This document shows positions 1 to 7,020 of a stretch of DNA of 36,300 nt, piece after piece. The stretch is from an uncultured Rhodospirillaceae bacterium (lineage in GTDB: Bacteria; Pseudomonadota; Alphaproteobacteria; Rhodospirillales; Magnetospirillaceae): the NCBI GenBank assembly GCA_903941105.1, contig CAJANL010000064.1, positions 1-36,300 on the forward strand. Reading direction: 5' to 3'. The position numbers were made by a program, and so were the translations under genes. Under the pieces are notes generated by a model, which worked only from the letters and a program-made list of their open reading frames with translations, made no database searches and was not told where the DNA came from. Each line of letters starts with the position of its first letter. Within the stretch, counting starts at the first letter, position 1.

Positions 1-1
1 C

Positions 2-1510
2 AAGAAGGCGGCCAACGGCGTCATGGAGAAGACCGGCGGCAAGCAGGTGCCGTGGACCCAGGCCTCATTGCAGGGGGACTTCTACTTCCGGCCGCAGGGG
101 ACGGTGGCGCCGCCGGCGGCCACCGGCGGTAACGCCGATCGGGACGCCCTGTTCTGGTCGTCCATCAAGGACAGCCGGGATCCGGATGAATTCGCCTCCT
201 ACCTCACCCAGTTTCCCAACGGCACCTTCGTCGATTTGGCGCGCAAACGCGTCGAGACGCTGAAAGGGGCACAGACCGCTTCACTGGTTCCGGCAAGGCC
301 TGATCCCATTCTGGAGGCACAGGACCGGGACCTGGTGGCCGGGCGCAAGGCGAGCGTGCGGGACTATCCGGCCGCCAAGGCCAAGCAGGTCGCGACCCTG
401 GCCGAGGGTGACACGGTGCAGGTGACCGGCAAGGTGAAGGGCGAGAACTGGTACTTGGTCAGCCGCAAGGGGAACCCGCTTGGCTATGTGGTGACCGACA
501 CCCTGGAGGAGGCATCTGCCTACAAGGCCAGGAGGGACAAGGAAACGCAGGTTGCGGCGGTCACCCCGCCACCGGCACCTCCGGCACCGGCGGCACCAAG
601 AATACCAAGCGAACCCGGGACCGTATTCCGTGAATGCCCCACTTGCCCCGAGATGGTGGTGATTCCGCCGGGCAGCTTCATCATGGGATCTGTGGCGGCG
701 GAGACGGCGCGGGAGGGCATCCAGGACAATGCCGCGGCATGGGAACGCCCGCGGCATCAGGTCAACATCCCGCGGTCATTCGCCATGGGCAAGACTCACG
801 TGACGCGCGGCGAGTTTGGACTGTTCGTGCGTGAATCCGGGTATGACCCGATCGGATGTAAAGTATTCCAGAATCTCACCTGGAACATGAACCAATCGGC
901 GAGTTGGCGCAGTCCCGGGTTTGACCAGACCGACAGTCATCCGGTGGTCTGTGTCTCCTACGATGACGCTCAGCAATATGTATCCTGGCTGAACCAGAAG
1001 GTCAGTCGCGCCCTGACGGTATCGACAGGCGGCAGTGGCCCCTATCGGCTGCCGAGCGAGGCCGAGTGGGAATACGCGGCACGGGCGGGAACCACGACGG
1101 CGCGGTTCTGGGGAGATAGCCGGGAGGGGGCTTGTGACTATGCCAATGTTTCCGACCTGACGGCGGCAGCGGCCCACAATTTTTCGACAGGCGCCGACAG
1201 TGCCTTTCAGTGCCGGGATAGCTATGGCAGCACCGCGCCGGCCGGCAGTTTTCGGCCCAATTCGTTCAGGCTGCATGACATGCTGGGCAATGCCTATCAA
1301 CTGCAGGAAGACTGTGATTCGGACAGCTATAATGGTGCCCCAAGCGATGGAAGCATTTGGAGAACGGGGGGAGGTTGTGGCAAACGGGTTGCTCGCGGTG
1401 GGTCGTGGGTATCCGGTCCCAAGCTTACGCGCGCAGCCACCCGCAAGTGGGAAGACACCGGGAATCGCAACAGCAATGTCGGCTTCCGCCTAGTCAGGAC
1501 GCTGCCATGA
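2..1510 (+). CDS. Caspase-like (peptidase C14) protein with SH3-like and FGE-sulfatase-like domains, 5' partial
   Basis: The gene enters from the left edge; the first full codon is at base 2. The first visible residues (KTGGKQVPWTQASLQGDFYF) match the end of the caspase domains encoded at 5607 and 7021, so the missing part is almost certainly a signal peptide plus C14 protease domain. Next come a short FW-S-YL-FP-G-F motif (about 160-245), a bacterial SH3-like segment (about 320-520, DRDLVAGRKASVRD), a Pro/Ala linker and a SUMF1/FGE-sulfatase-like C-type-lectin fold (about 625-1500) with landmarks RLPSEAEWEYAARAG, MLGN, RGGSW and NVGFRL. The catalytic cysteines of true formylglycine-generating enzymes are not at the expected place after RGGSW, so this is more likely a binding module. 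The FGE half looks less GC-rich than the first half, suggesting a fused-in domain. An envelope location is inferred from the paralogues. Confidence 0.85.
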   Translation, partial: KKAANGVMEKTGGKQVPWTQASLQGDFYFRPQGTVAPPAATGGNADRDALFWSSIKDSRDPDEFASYLTQFPNGTFVDLARKRVETLKGAQTASLVPARPDPILEAQDRDLVAGRKASVRDYPAAKAKQVATLAEGDTVQVTGKVKGENWYLVSRKGNPLGYVVTDTLEEASAYKARRDKETQVAAVTPPPAPPAPAAPRIPSEPGTVFRECPTCPEMVVIPPGSFIMGSVAAETAREGIQDNAAAWERPRHQVNIPRSFAMGKTHVTRGEFGLFVRESGYDPIGCKVFQNLTWNMNQSASWRSPGFDQTDSHPVVCVSYDDAQQYVSWLNQKVSRALTVSTGGSGPYRLPSEAEWEYAARAGTTTARFWGDSREGACDYANVSDLTAAAAHNFSTGADSAFQCRDSYGSTAPAGSFRPNSFRLHDMLGNAYQLQEDCDSDSYNGAPSDGSIWRTGGGCGKRVARGGSWVSGPKLTRAATRKWEDTGNRNSNVGFRLVRTLP

Positions 1511-1582
1511 GCACCCACGCCGAAAAATTCGCCCCGCCCCATCCATGGTGGATGTGAAGTAACAGGGATGAGGACCACACCG

Positions 1583-2710
1583 ATGTCTCGACTGCCCACG
1601 ACCCTGGCCGGCGCACTGGTCGCCGGCCTTCTCGGCCTCGCACCCGTCCAGGCGGCGCCCGCGCCGGCCGAGGGGGCCGTGCATGCCCGAGTGGTGACGG
1701 TGCGCGGCGAAGGCGCCTCGCTCGATCAGGCGGTGCGTTCGGCCCTGCGGCGTGCCGTCGAGCAGGCGGTGGGGGTCCAGATTTCGGCGACCACCGCCGT
1801 CGATCGCTTCGAGGTGGTGCGCAACGAGATCGTCTCCCATGCCGAGGGTTATGTCAGGCGCTACCGGTTGATCCGCCAGGGCACCGCCGAGAACGGCGTC
1901 GCCTTCGCCGAGATCGAGGCCGAGGTGGATGGCGGCCGGATTCGCGACAGCGCCGACGCCATTCCGGCCCTGCTTGCCATGGCCGGGCATCCCCGCGTGG
2001 TGGTGCTGGGCCTGGACGACGGTTTCGAGGCGGTCTCGGCGGTGCTGCCGGAATCGATCGCGTTGCGCGACGCGGCCGGCGTCATCCTGCGCGACCGCTT
2101 CGGCTTCACCACCCTCGACGCCAAGGCCATGGCCCGCCAGGGCTCGGCGCAGAGGCGCCAGGATGCCCTGGCCGCCGCCCGTGATGCCAAGGCCGAGTAC
2201 GTGGTGCTGGTGTCGTTGACCGGGTCGCAGCGGCTCAATGGATCCGAAGTCGCCATGGAAGCGGTCAAGCTGACCGATGGAACCGTTATCGCCCGCGACA
2301 GCGGCAGCGGAGCCCGCGCCGGCACGTCTCTCTATGGCGCCGGGCCGTTCCTGGCGATCCAGGACAAGGTGTTTCCGCTGACCGTGGGCATGGCCCACCA
2401 GATCGCCGCCGACATCCAGCAGACGGTCAGCTCGGGCAACGGCTTCCGCTACACCCTGGTGCTCACCGAGTTTCCACCCGAGGATGCCGCCTGGATCGAG
2501 GGCCAATTGCCCAGCCTGCCGGGCTTCGTGCGGACCCAGACCGAGGCGCGCGACCGGCGCTTCATCCAGCTCAGTGTCTGGTCGCAGCAGCCGACCGGAG
2601 AATTCGATGCGGCCTTGAAAAAGATCCTGGCCGATGGAAACCAAAGAACGCATGTCCGCATGCGCGGACATTCTTTCCGTCTTGACTATGTCGATCCTGT
2701 ATTCCGCTAA
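1583..2710 (+). CDS. Exported FlgT-N-like protein
   Basis: About 375 aa with a signal peptide (hydrophobic ALVAGLLGLAP, then AxA-like cleavage around VQAAPA). After the signal peptide, VTVRGEGASLDQAVRSALRR followed by AVEQAVG and an E(I/V)VSHAEGYV stretch is the pattern of the N-terminal domain of FlgT-like flagellar/outer-membrane accessory proteins. The middle part (VVVLGLDDGFE, then EYVVLVSLTGSQRLNG) resembles the alpha/beta domain of TolB-N/FlgO-like proteins. No catalytic residues are recognisable. ATG 1583 is preferred over ATG 1568 because GAGGA at 1570-1574 lies 8 bases upstream of it, while the purine run before 1568 is too close. It lies 72 bases after the caspase-FGE gene, in the same direction. 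A flagellar role is not supported by any neighbour; a generic envelope role is more likely. Confidence 0.75.
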   Translation: MSRLPTTLAGALVAGLLGLAPVQAAPAPAEGAVHARVVTVRGEGASLDQAVRSALRRAVEQAVGVQISATTAVDRFEVVRNEIVSHAEGYVRRYRLIRQGTAENGVAFAEIEAEVDGGRIRDSADAIPALLAMAGHPRVVVLGLDDGFEAVSAVLPESIALRDAAGVILRDRFGFTTLDAKAMARQGSAQRRQDALAAARDAKAEYVVLVSLTGSQRLNGSEVAMEAVKLTDGTVIARDSGSGARAGTSLYGAGPFLAIQDKVFPLTVGMAHQIAADIQQTVSSGNGFRYTLVLTEFPPEDAAWIEGQLPSLPGFVRTQTEARDRRFIQLSVWSQQPTGEFDAALKKILADGNQRTHVRMRGHSFRLDYVDPVFR

Positions 2711-2758
2711 TAGGCGAATGCCATGACTCGCAACAACCTTGCTTTCAGGGGGATTACC

Positions 2759-3682
2759 ATGAGAACAGCCCTTGCCGTCGCAGCCATGGTGGCGCTGATG
2801 GTTTGCGCGCCCATGCGGACGGTCAACGCCGCCAATGAGCCGCGCGTGTTGATGATGACCGAGGACTTCGACAAGGACACGGTGCCGCGCAACAGCCGCG
2901 TCAACAAGCGTGTCCTGGCCGCCCTGCAGGAGGAATTCGACCAGTCGGGCATCAAGATCTACGACGAGGCGGCCCTTACCCTCGACTTCGGCGCCCAGGG
3001 CCGCCAGCGCCGCCCCGATGCCGAGCTGATCGACGTGGCGCGCTCCACCCGGCAGGTGGACGTCCTGGCGCTCTATTCGATCTACGCCTCGGCCGAGCCA
3101 CTGGACTACATGACCAAGGTGCGGGTGCGCATCTCGGGCCGCATGTTCGACGTCAACAGCGGCCGGATCCTGGGCAACTTCGAATCCGAGCTGCCCAAGC
3201 CCTCGCCGGCGCCCAAGGACTGCTCGCGTGAATGCCTGCTTGAAAGCGTCGGCAAGGACGCCAAGGCCATCGCCCAGAACCTCGGCGAGGCGTTGCAGAT
3301 GAAGCTGAACCACATCGTCGGCGGCGGCGGTGGCGGCTCGGGCCGGTCCGAGGCCCGGGGCGGCGGCGGTTCCGACGGCTATGCGGTCGAGTACAAGATC
3401 ACCCTCGACGGCTTCACCGCCCGCGAGATGGACGACTTCGAGGACCTGATGGTGCAGAAGTTCCGCGGCTATCGCAGCCACCGCTCCATCGACACCCAGT
3501 CGAAGCGCCGCACCTACATCTACGAATCGTCGTCGGAAAGCTCCGCCCTGGAGCGCAACCTGCGCCGGTCGCTGGACCACCTGGACGCCCAGGGCCAGGT
3601 CCAGTTCTCCAACAACGCCTACGTCGTCACCAAGATCGGCCTGCGCAAGCCGGTCCGGGAAAATGCCGGCGACCGCTGGTAG
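2759..3682 (+). CDS. Exported paralogous protein A of unknown function
   Basis: 307 aa with a clear signal peptide (MRTALAVAAMVALMVCAP, cleavage near VNA-AN). ATG 2759 is chosen because AGGGGG lies just upstream; an in-frame ATG at 2723 would add a poor non-signal extension. The mature protein has two parts. The N-terminal alpha/beta part (PRVLMMTED, VNKRVLAALQEEF, DVLALYSIYAS) resembles CsgG/FlgO-like envelope proteins. A Gly-rich linker leads to a C-terminal domain (VEYKITLDGFTAREM to IGLRKP) that is nearly identical in the next gene. The chain ends in GDRW. I do not recognise the family by name. It follows the FlgT-N-like gene by 48 bases and precedes its own paralogue, so it is probably co-transcribed. 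No enzymatic motif is seen. Confidence 0.8.
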   Translation: MRTALAVAAMVALMVCAPMRTVNAANEPRVLMMTEDFDKDTVPRNSRVNKRVLAALQEEFDQSGIKIYDEAALTLDFGAQGRQRRPDAELIDVARSTRQVDVLALYSIYASAEPLDYMTKVRVRISGRMFDVNSGRILGNFESELPKPSPAPKDCSRECLLESVGKDAKAIAQNLGEALQMKLNHIVGGGGGGSGRSEARGGGGSDGYAVEYKITLDGFTAREMDDFEDLMVQKFRGYRSHRSIDTQSKRRTYIYESSSESSALERNLRRSLDHLDAQGQVQFSNNAYVVTKIGLRKPVRENAGDRW

Positions 3683-3691
3683 CCGAGGGGA

Positions 3692-3713
3692 GGGGAGGGC
3701 AGACGCCCTCCCC
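3692..3713 (+). terminator. GC-rich hairpin between the two paralogues, possible attenuator or mRNA stabiliser
   Basis: A perfect 9-bp inverted repeat (GGGGAGGGC / GCCCTCCCC) with a four-base AGAC loop starts 10 bases after the stop of paralogue A. There is no T-run after it, so it is not a standard intrinsic terminator. It could be a partial terminator or an RNA 3'-end stabiliser that sets different levels for the two paralogues. Confidence 0.45.
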
Positions 3714-3754
3714 GTCACGGCCCGCCGTCGGGCGATCCACATCGGGGAAACACC

Positions 3755-4708
3755 ATGAATCACCCTGGGAAACGTTTGGTCGGGTCGATGATGATCGCCC
3801 TGCTCACAGTCGCCTTGTCGGCCTGCCCCGATATGTCGGGCGCTCGATCGGACTATGGCGCCAGTGGGCCGCGCGTGCTGATGATGACCGAGGATGGCGA
3901 CCGCGACACGGTGCCGCGCAACAGCCGCGTCAACAAGCGCGTCCTGGCCGCCCTGCAGGAGGAACTCGATCAGTCGGGCCTCAAGATCTACGACGAGACC
4001 GCGCTTACCCTCGACACCAGCACCCCGGGCCGCCAGCGCCGCTCCGACGCCGAACTGGTCGACGTGGCGAGGGCCACCCGGCAGGTGGACGTCCTGGCGG
4101 TCTATTCCATCTACGCCTCGGCCCAGCCGGTGGACTACATGACCAAGATCCGGGTGCGCGTCTCCGGCCGGATGTTCGACGTCAACAGCAGCCGGATGTT
4201 GGGCAGCTTCGAGTCCGAGCTGCCCGGCTTCTCGTCCGCGCCCGCCAACTGCTCGCGCGAGTGCGTGCTGGAAAACATGGGCAAGGATGCCAAGGCCATC
4301 GCCCAGAACCTCGGCGATGCGTTGCAGGCCAAGCTGAACCGCCCGGGTAATGCCGATGTTCGGCGTGACAGGGACGGCGGCTGGCGGGCCGGCGGTTCCG
4401 ACGGCTATGCGGTCGAGTACAAGATCACCCTCGACGGCTTCACCGCCCGCGAGATGGACGCCTTCGAGGACCTGATGGTGCAGAAGTTCCGTGGCTATCG
4501 CAGCCACCGCTCCATCGACACCCAGTCGAAGCGCCGCACCTACATCTATGAATCGTCGTCGGAAAGCTCCGCCCTGGAACGCAACCTGCGCCGATCGCTG
4601 GACCATCTGAATACCCAAGGCCAGGTCCAGTTCTCCAACAACGCCTACGTCGTCACCAAGATCGGCCTGCGCAACTCGGTCAGGGATGGCGCCGGCGACC
4701 GCTGGTAG
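3755..4708 (+). CDS. Paralogous lipoprotein B of unknown function
   Basis: 317 aa, a close paralogue of the preceding gene. The main difference is the N-terminus: here a lipoprotein signal peptide with lipobox LSAC (Cys around residue 23), so this copy should be lipid-anchored while paralogue A is soluble and periplasmic. The core motifs are shared almost unchanged (RVLMMTED, DTVPRNSRVNKRVLAALQEE, RQVDVLAVYSIYAS, SGRMFDVNS). The linker differs (RRDRDGGWRAGG instead of a Gly-rich run). The C-terminal domain is nearly identical, also at DNA level, which points to a recent tandem duplication or gene conversion. It ends in GDRW like paralogue A. GGGGA before ATG 3755 supports the start. The function is unknown; a soluble plus anchored pair could form one complex. 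Confidence 0.8.
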   Translation: MNHPGKRLVGSMMIALLTVALSACPDMSGARSDYGASGPRVLMMTEDGDRDTVPRNSRVNKRVLAALQEELDQSGLKIYDETALTLDTSTPGRQRRSDAELVDVARATRQVDVLAVYSIYASAQPVDYMTKIRVRVSGRMFDVNSSRMLGSFESELPGFSSAPANCSRECVLENMGKDAKAIAQNLGDALQAKLNRPGNADVRRDRDGGWRAGGSDGYAVEYKITLDGFTAREMDAFEDLMVQKFRGYRSHRSIDTQSKRRTYIYESSSESSALERNLRRSLDHLNTQGQVQFSNNAYVVTKIGLRNSVRDGAGDRW

Positions 4709-4718
4709 GGGAACCGTC

Positions 4719-5567
4719 ATGAACAGGCGAACCGTCCTTATTGGCTCCGCCTCGTTGCTTCTGGCGACGACGGTTGCCCCAGCCATGGCGACCGGGGCCG
4801 ATCGGGAGGACTTCGCCTCGGACGACCTGCCCGACTATGCGGGCCTGCTCGACCCTGCCGGCCTGACGCCGCAGGGGCTGGCGACGCCGCTGCCGCGGGA
4901 GGTGGCCACCGCCCGCGACATCATGGCCCAGGCGCCGCGGTCCAGCCCGCACGAAATCATGGCCTGGCTGGCGGCCCTTCGCGAGACCAACCAGGATGGC
5001 GAGCGCTACAATGAGGGCTGGCGCGATCGCTGGAATCCGCTGATCGTCGGCTTCTTCGCCGGCACCGGCCTGACCCCGTCGGGCGACCAGACGCCCTGGT
5101 GCGCCGCCTGTATCAACTGGTGCATCGTGCGCGCCGGGTTCAAGGGAACCGGCAGCGCCAGCTCCGGCAGCTTCCGCTCGCCGCGCGGCCCCGGCCGGCC
5201 GACCCTCGGCGATGTGGCGGTGTTCCGCGACGACACTCGCGGCCCCGGGCGGGGGCATGTCGGATTCTATGTCGGCGGAGACAGCCGCGAGATCACCGTT
5301 CTGGGCGCCAACCAGCTGAACGACCGCGGCCACCACGGCATCTGCCGGAAGGAATACGCGGTGCGGTCGGGGCGGCTGGTGCTCGACTCCTTCCATGCGG
5401 TCGGTGATGCCGGGCGCGGCAACGCGCGGCCGCCGCGATCGGAGCCCCCGCCGCGATCGGATCCACCGCCGCGCCGGGCCGAGCCACCTCCCGGCCGCCG
5501 CACCCCGCCCGCTCCCGTCCCGGACGATCGTGGAGGAAATGGAGACGGCGGCATAAATCGCTGGTAG
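4719..5567 (+). CDS. TIGR02594-type exported Cys/His hydrolase (CHAP/NlpC-P60-like)
   Basis: 282 aa starting at ATG 4719, 10 bases after the paralogue B stop and preceded by AGGGGA. The N-terminus (MNRRTVLIGSASLLLATTVA) is a signal peptide with adjacent arginines, so Tat export is possible. The core matches the TIGR02594 family: QTPWCAACINWCIVRAG with the likely nucleophile Cys128, then PTLGDVAVF and GRGHVGFYVGG with the likely catalytic His180, then a VLGANQLN segment. Related papain-like enzymes cut peptidoglycan peptides or amides; the substrate here is inferred. The C-terminal 60 residues are a Pro/Arg-rich repeat of PPPRSDPPPRR type ending in INRW, the same last residues as the neighbouring lytic transglycosylase and the two paralogues. 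It is probably part of the envelope gene cluster. Confidence 0.82.
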   Translation: MNRRTVLIGSASLLLATTVAPAMATGADREDFASDDLPDYAGLLDPAGLTPQGLATPLPREVATARDIMAQAPRSSPHEIMAWLAALRETNQDGERYNEGWRDRWNPLIVGFFAGTGLTPSGDQTPWCAACINWCIVRAGFKGTGSASSGSFRSPRGPGRPTLGDVAVFRDDTRGPGRGHVGFYVGGDSREITVLGANQLNDRGHHGICRKEYAVRSGRLVLDSFHAVGDAGRGNARPPRSEPPPRSDPPPRRAEPPPGRRTPPAPVPDDRGGNGDGGINRW

Positions 5568-5606
5568 CGTATGGTCCAGGCGGAGAATATTCGAGGGGGT
5601 GTTGCC

Positions 5607-6938
5607 ATGAGGTGGCGCAGAGTTGTGTTCCTGACGCTGGCTCTGTTCGGGCACGCCGCCCTGGCCGGCTCGGTCTGGGCCGACACCGAGCGCCGCGTCG
5701 CCCTGATCATCGGTAACGATGCCTATCGAATGCTGCCCAAGCTGGAAAACGCCGCCAGCGATGCCCGCCTGATGGAACGCGAGCTCAGGGCTGCCGGGTT
5801 CGAGCCATTGGTCAAGATCAATGCCGGCCGCAAGGAAATGAACAATGCCATCAACGAGTTCGCCGGCAAGTTGTCGGGGGGCGCCGTGGGACTGTTCTAT
5901 TACGCCGGCCATGGCATCCAGGCCAAGGACCGCAACTACCTGATCCCGGTCGATGCCGATGTGGAGACCGAGGCCGATCTCGAATCCGACGCCGTCGACG
6001 CCGCCAAGGTGACGCGGGCGATGGAGGAAGCGCGCAACCGCCTCAACATCGTGGTGCTCGACGCCTGCCGCGACAACCCGCTGCCCAAGGGGCGCTCGGC
6101 TGGCCGGGGCCTGGCGGTGATGCCGGCTCCCACCGGCACCTTCGTCGCCTATGCCACCGGGCCGGGCCAGATCGCCCAGGATGGCACCAAGGGCGGCAAC
6201 GGCATCTTTACCGGTGAGCTGGCCAAGGCGCTGCGCGAGCCGGGCCTGAAGATCGAGGACGTCTTCAAGCGGGCGGCTTCCGGGGTGCGCGAGCAGACCG
6301 GCGGCAAGCAGGTGCCGTGGGTGCAGGCCTCGATCTCGGGCGACTTCTATTTTCGGCCGGGAGCAGCACCGGCTGCGACGGCTTCCTCGCCGCCATCGGT
6401 GGGCGGCACCGACAAGGAGGTACTATTCTGGCAGTCGATCCAGGGCAGTTCCGATCCGGTGCTGTATCAGGCTTATCTGGACCAGTTTCCCAACGGCACC
6501 TTCGTCGCCATCGCCAGGTCACGGGCCGGAAGCAGGACGGCGTCGCTGTTGCCCGGCGCGGTTTCGCGATCCGAGCCGGTGCTTGTGGCGCAGGATCGGG
6601 ATCTGGTTGCGGGCCGCAAGGCCAATATGCGTGAGACTCCCGATGCCAAGGCCCGGCTGGTCTCGACCCTCGCCGAGGGCGATACCGTGCGGGTGACGGG
6701 CAAGGTGCAAGGCTCGAACTGGTACGCGGTCAGCCGCAACGGGCAACGCGGCTATGTCGTGATGGAGACGCTTGAGGAACCGGCGGCATACAAGTCGCGG
6801 AAGGATAGGGAGCGGGAACAGGCTTCCCTTGCCGAACGGTCGTCAGCTCCATTACCGGCGCCAACTTCATCTGTTCGATTTCAGGCTGGAAACGTCCAGC
6901 TGGACCCCTACGCAATTTATTCAATGCCTTCACGATAA
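5607..6938 (+). CDS. Exported caspase-like (peptidase C14) protein with SH3-like domain, lacking a C-terminal module
   Basis: 443 aa from ATG 5607, which has GAGGGGG upstream; a longer in-frame start at 5571 is less likely. A signal peptide (FLTLALFGHAALAGSVWA) is followed by a C14 caspase-like domain (about 26-250): ERRVALIIGNDAY, YYAGHG with catalytic His102 and LDACRDNP with catalytic Cys154. Both dyad residues are present, so it is predicted active, probably with basic-residue specificity as in metacaspases and orthocaspases (inference). Then come the FWQSI...YLDQFPNGTF motif and an SH3-like segment very close to that of the gene at the left edge. Where that protein continues into an FGE-like domain, this one stops after about 40 low-complexity residues whose DNA is more AT-rich. 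A C-terminal domain has probably been lost. Confidence 0.85.
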   Translation: MRWRRVVFLTLALFGHAALAGSVWADTERRVALIIGNDAYRMLPKLENAASDARLMERELRAAGFEPLVKINAGRKEMNNAINEFAGKLSGGAVGLFYYAGHGIQAKDRNYLIPVDADVETEADLESDAVDAAKVTRAMEEARNRLNIVVLDACRDNPLPKGRSAGRGLAVMPAPTGTFVAYATGPGQIAQDGTKGGNGIFTGELAKALREPGLKIEDVFKRAASGVREQTGGKQVPWVQASISGDFYFRPGAAPAATASSPPSVGGTDKEVLFWQSIQGSSDPVLYQAYLDQFPNGTFVAIARSRAGSRTASLLPGAVSRSEPVLVAQDRDLVAGRKANMRETPDAKARLVSTLAEGDTVRVTGKVQGSNWYAVSRNGQRGYVVMETLEEPAAYKSRKDREREQASLAERSSAPLPAPTSSVRFQAGNVQLDPYAIYSMPSR

Positions 6939-7020
6939 GGCCGAGTTGAGAATTAATAAGGGCGGTGTCCACGTCGAGAAGGCGGGGCTGAGTCGGGAGC
7001 CGTAAAGGAGGGGTCTTACT

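Noticed and set aside
1568..2710. A flagellar assembly function for the FlgT-N-like gene
   Set aside because: Only the N-terminal domain is similar and there is no flagellar gene in the window, so the name FlgT was not used.
1490..4786. A 1098-codon minus-strand open frame opposite the FlgT-like and paralogue genes
   Set aside because: Its product shows internal repeats only because the genes opposite are duplicated. There is no start signal, domain or signal peptide, while the plus-strand genes have all of these.
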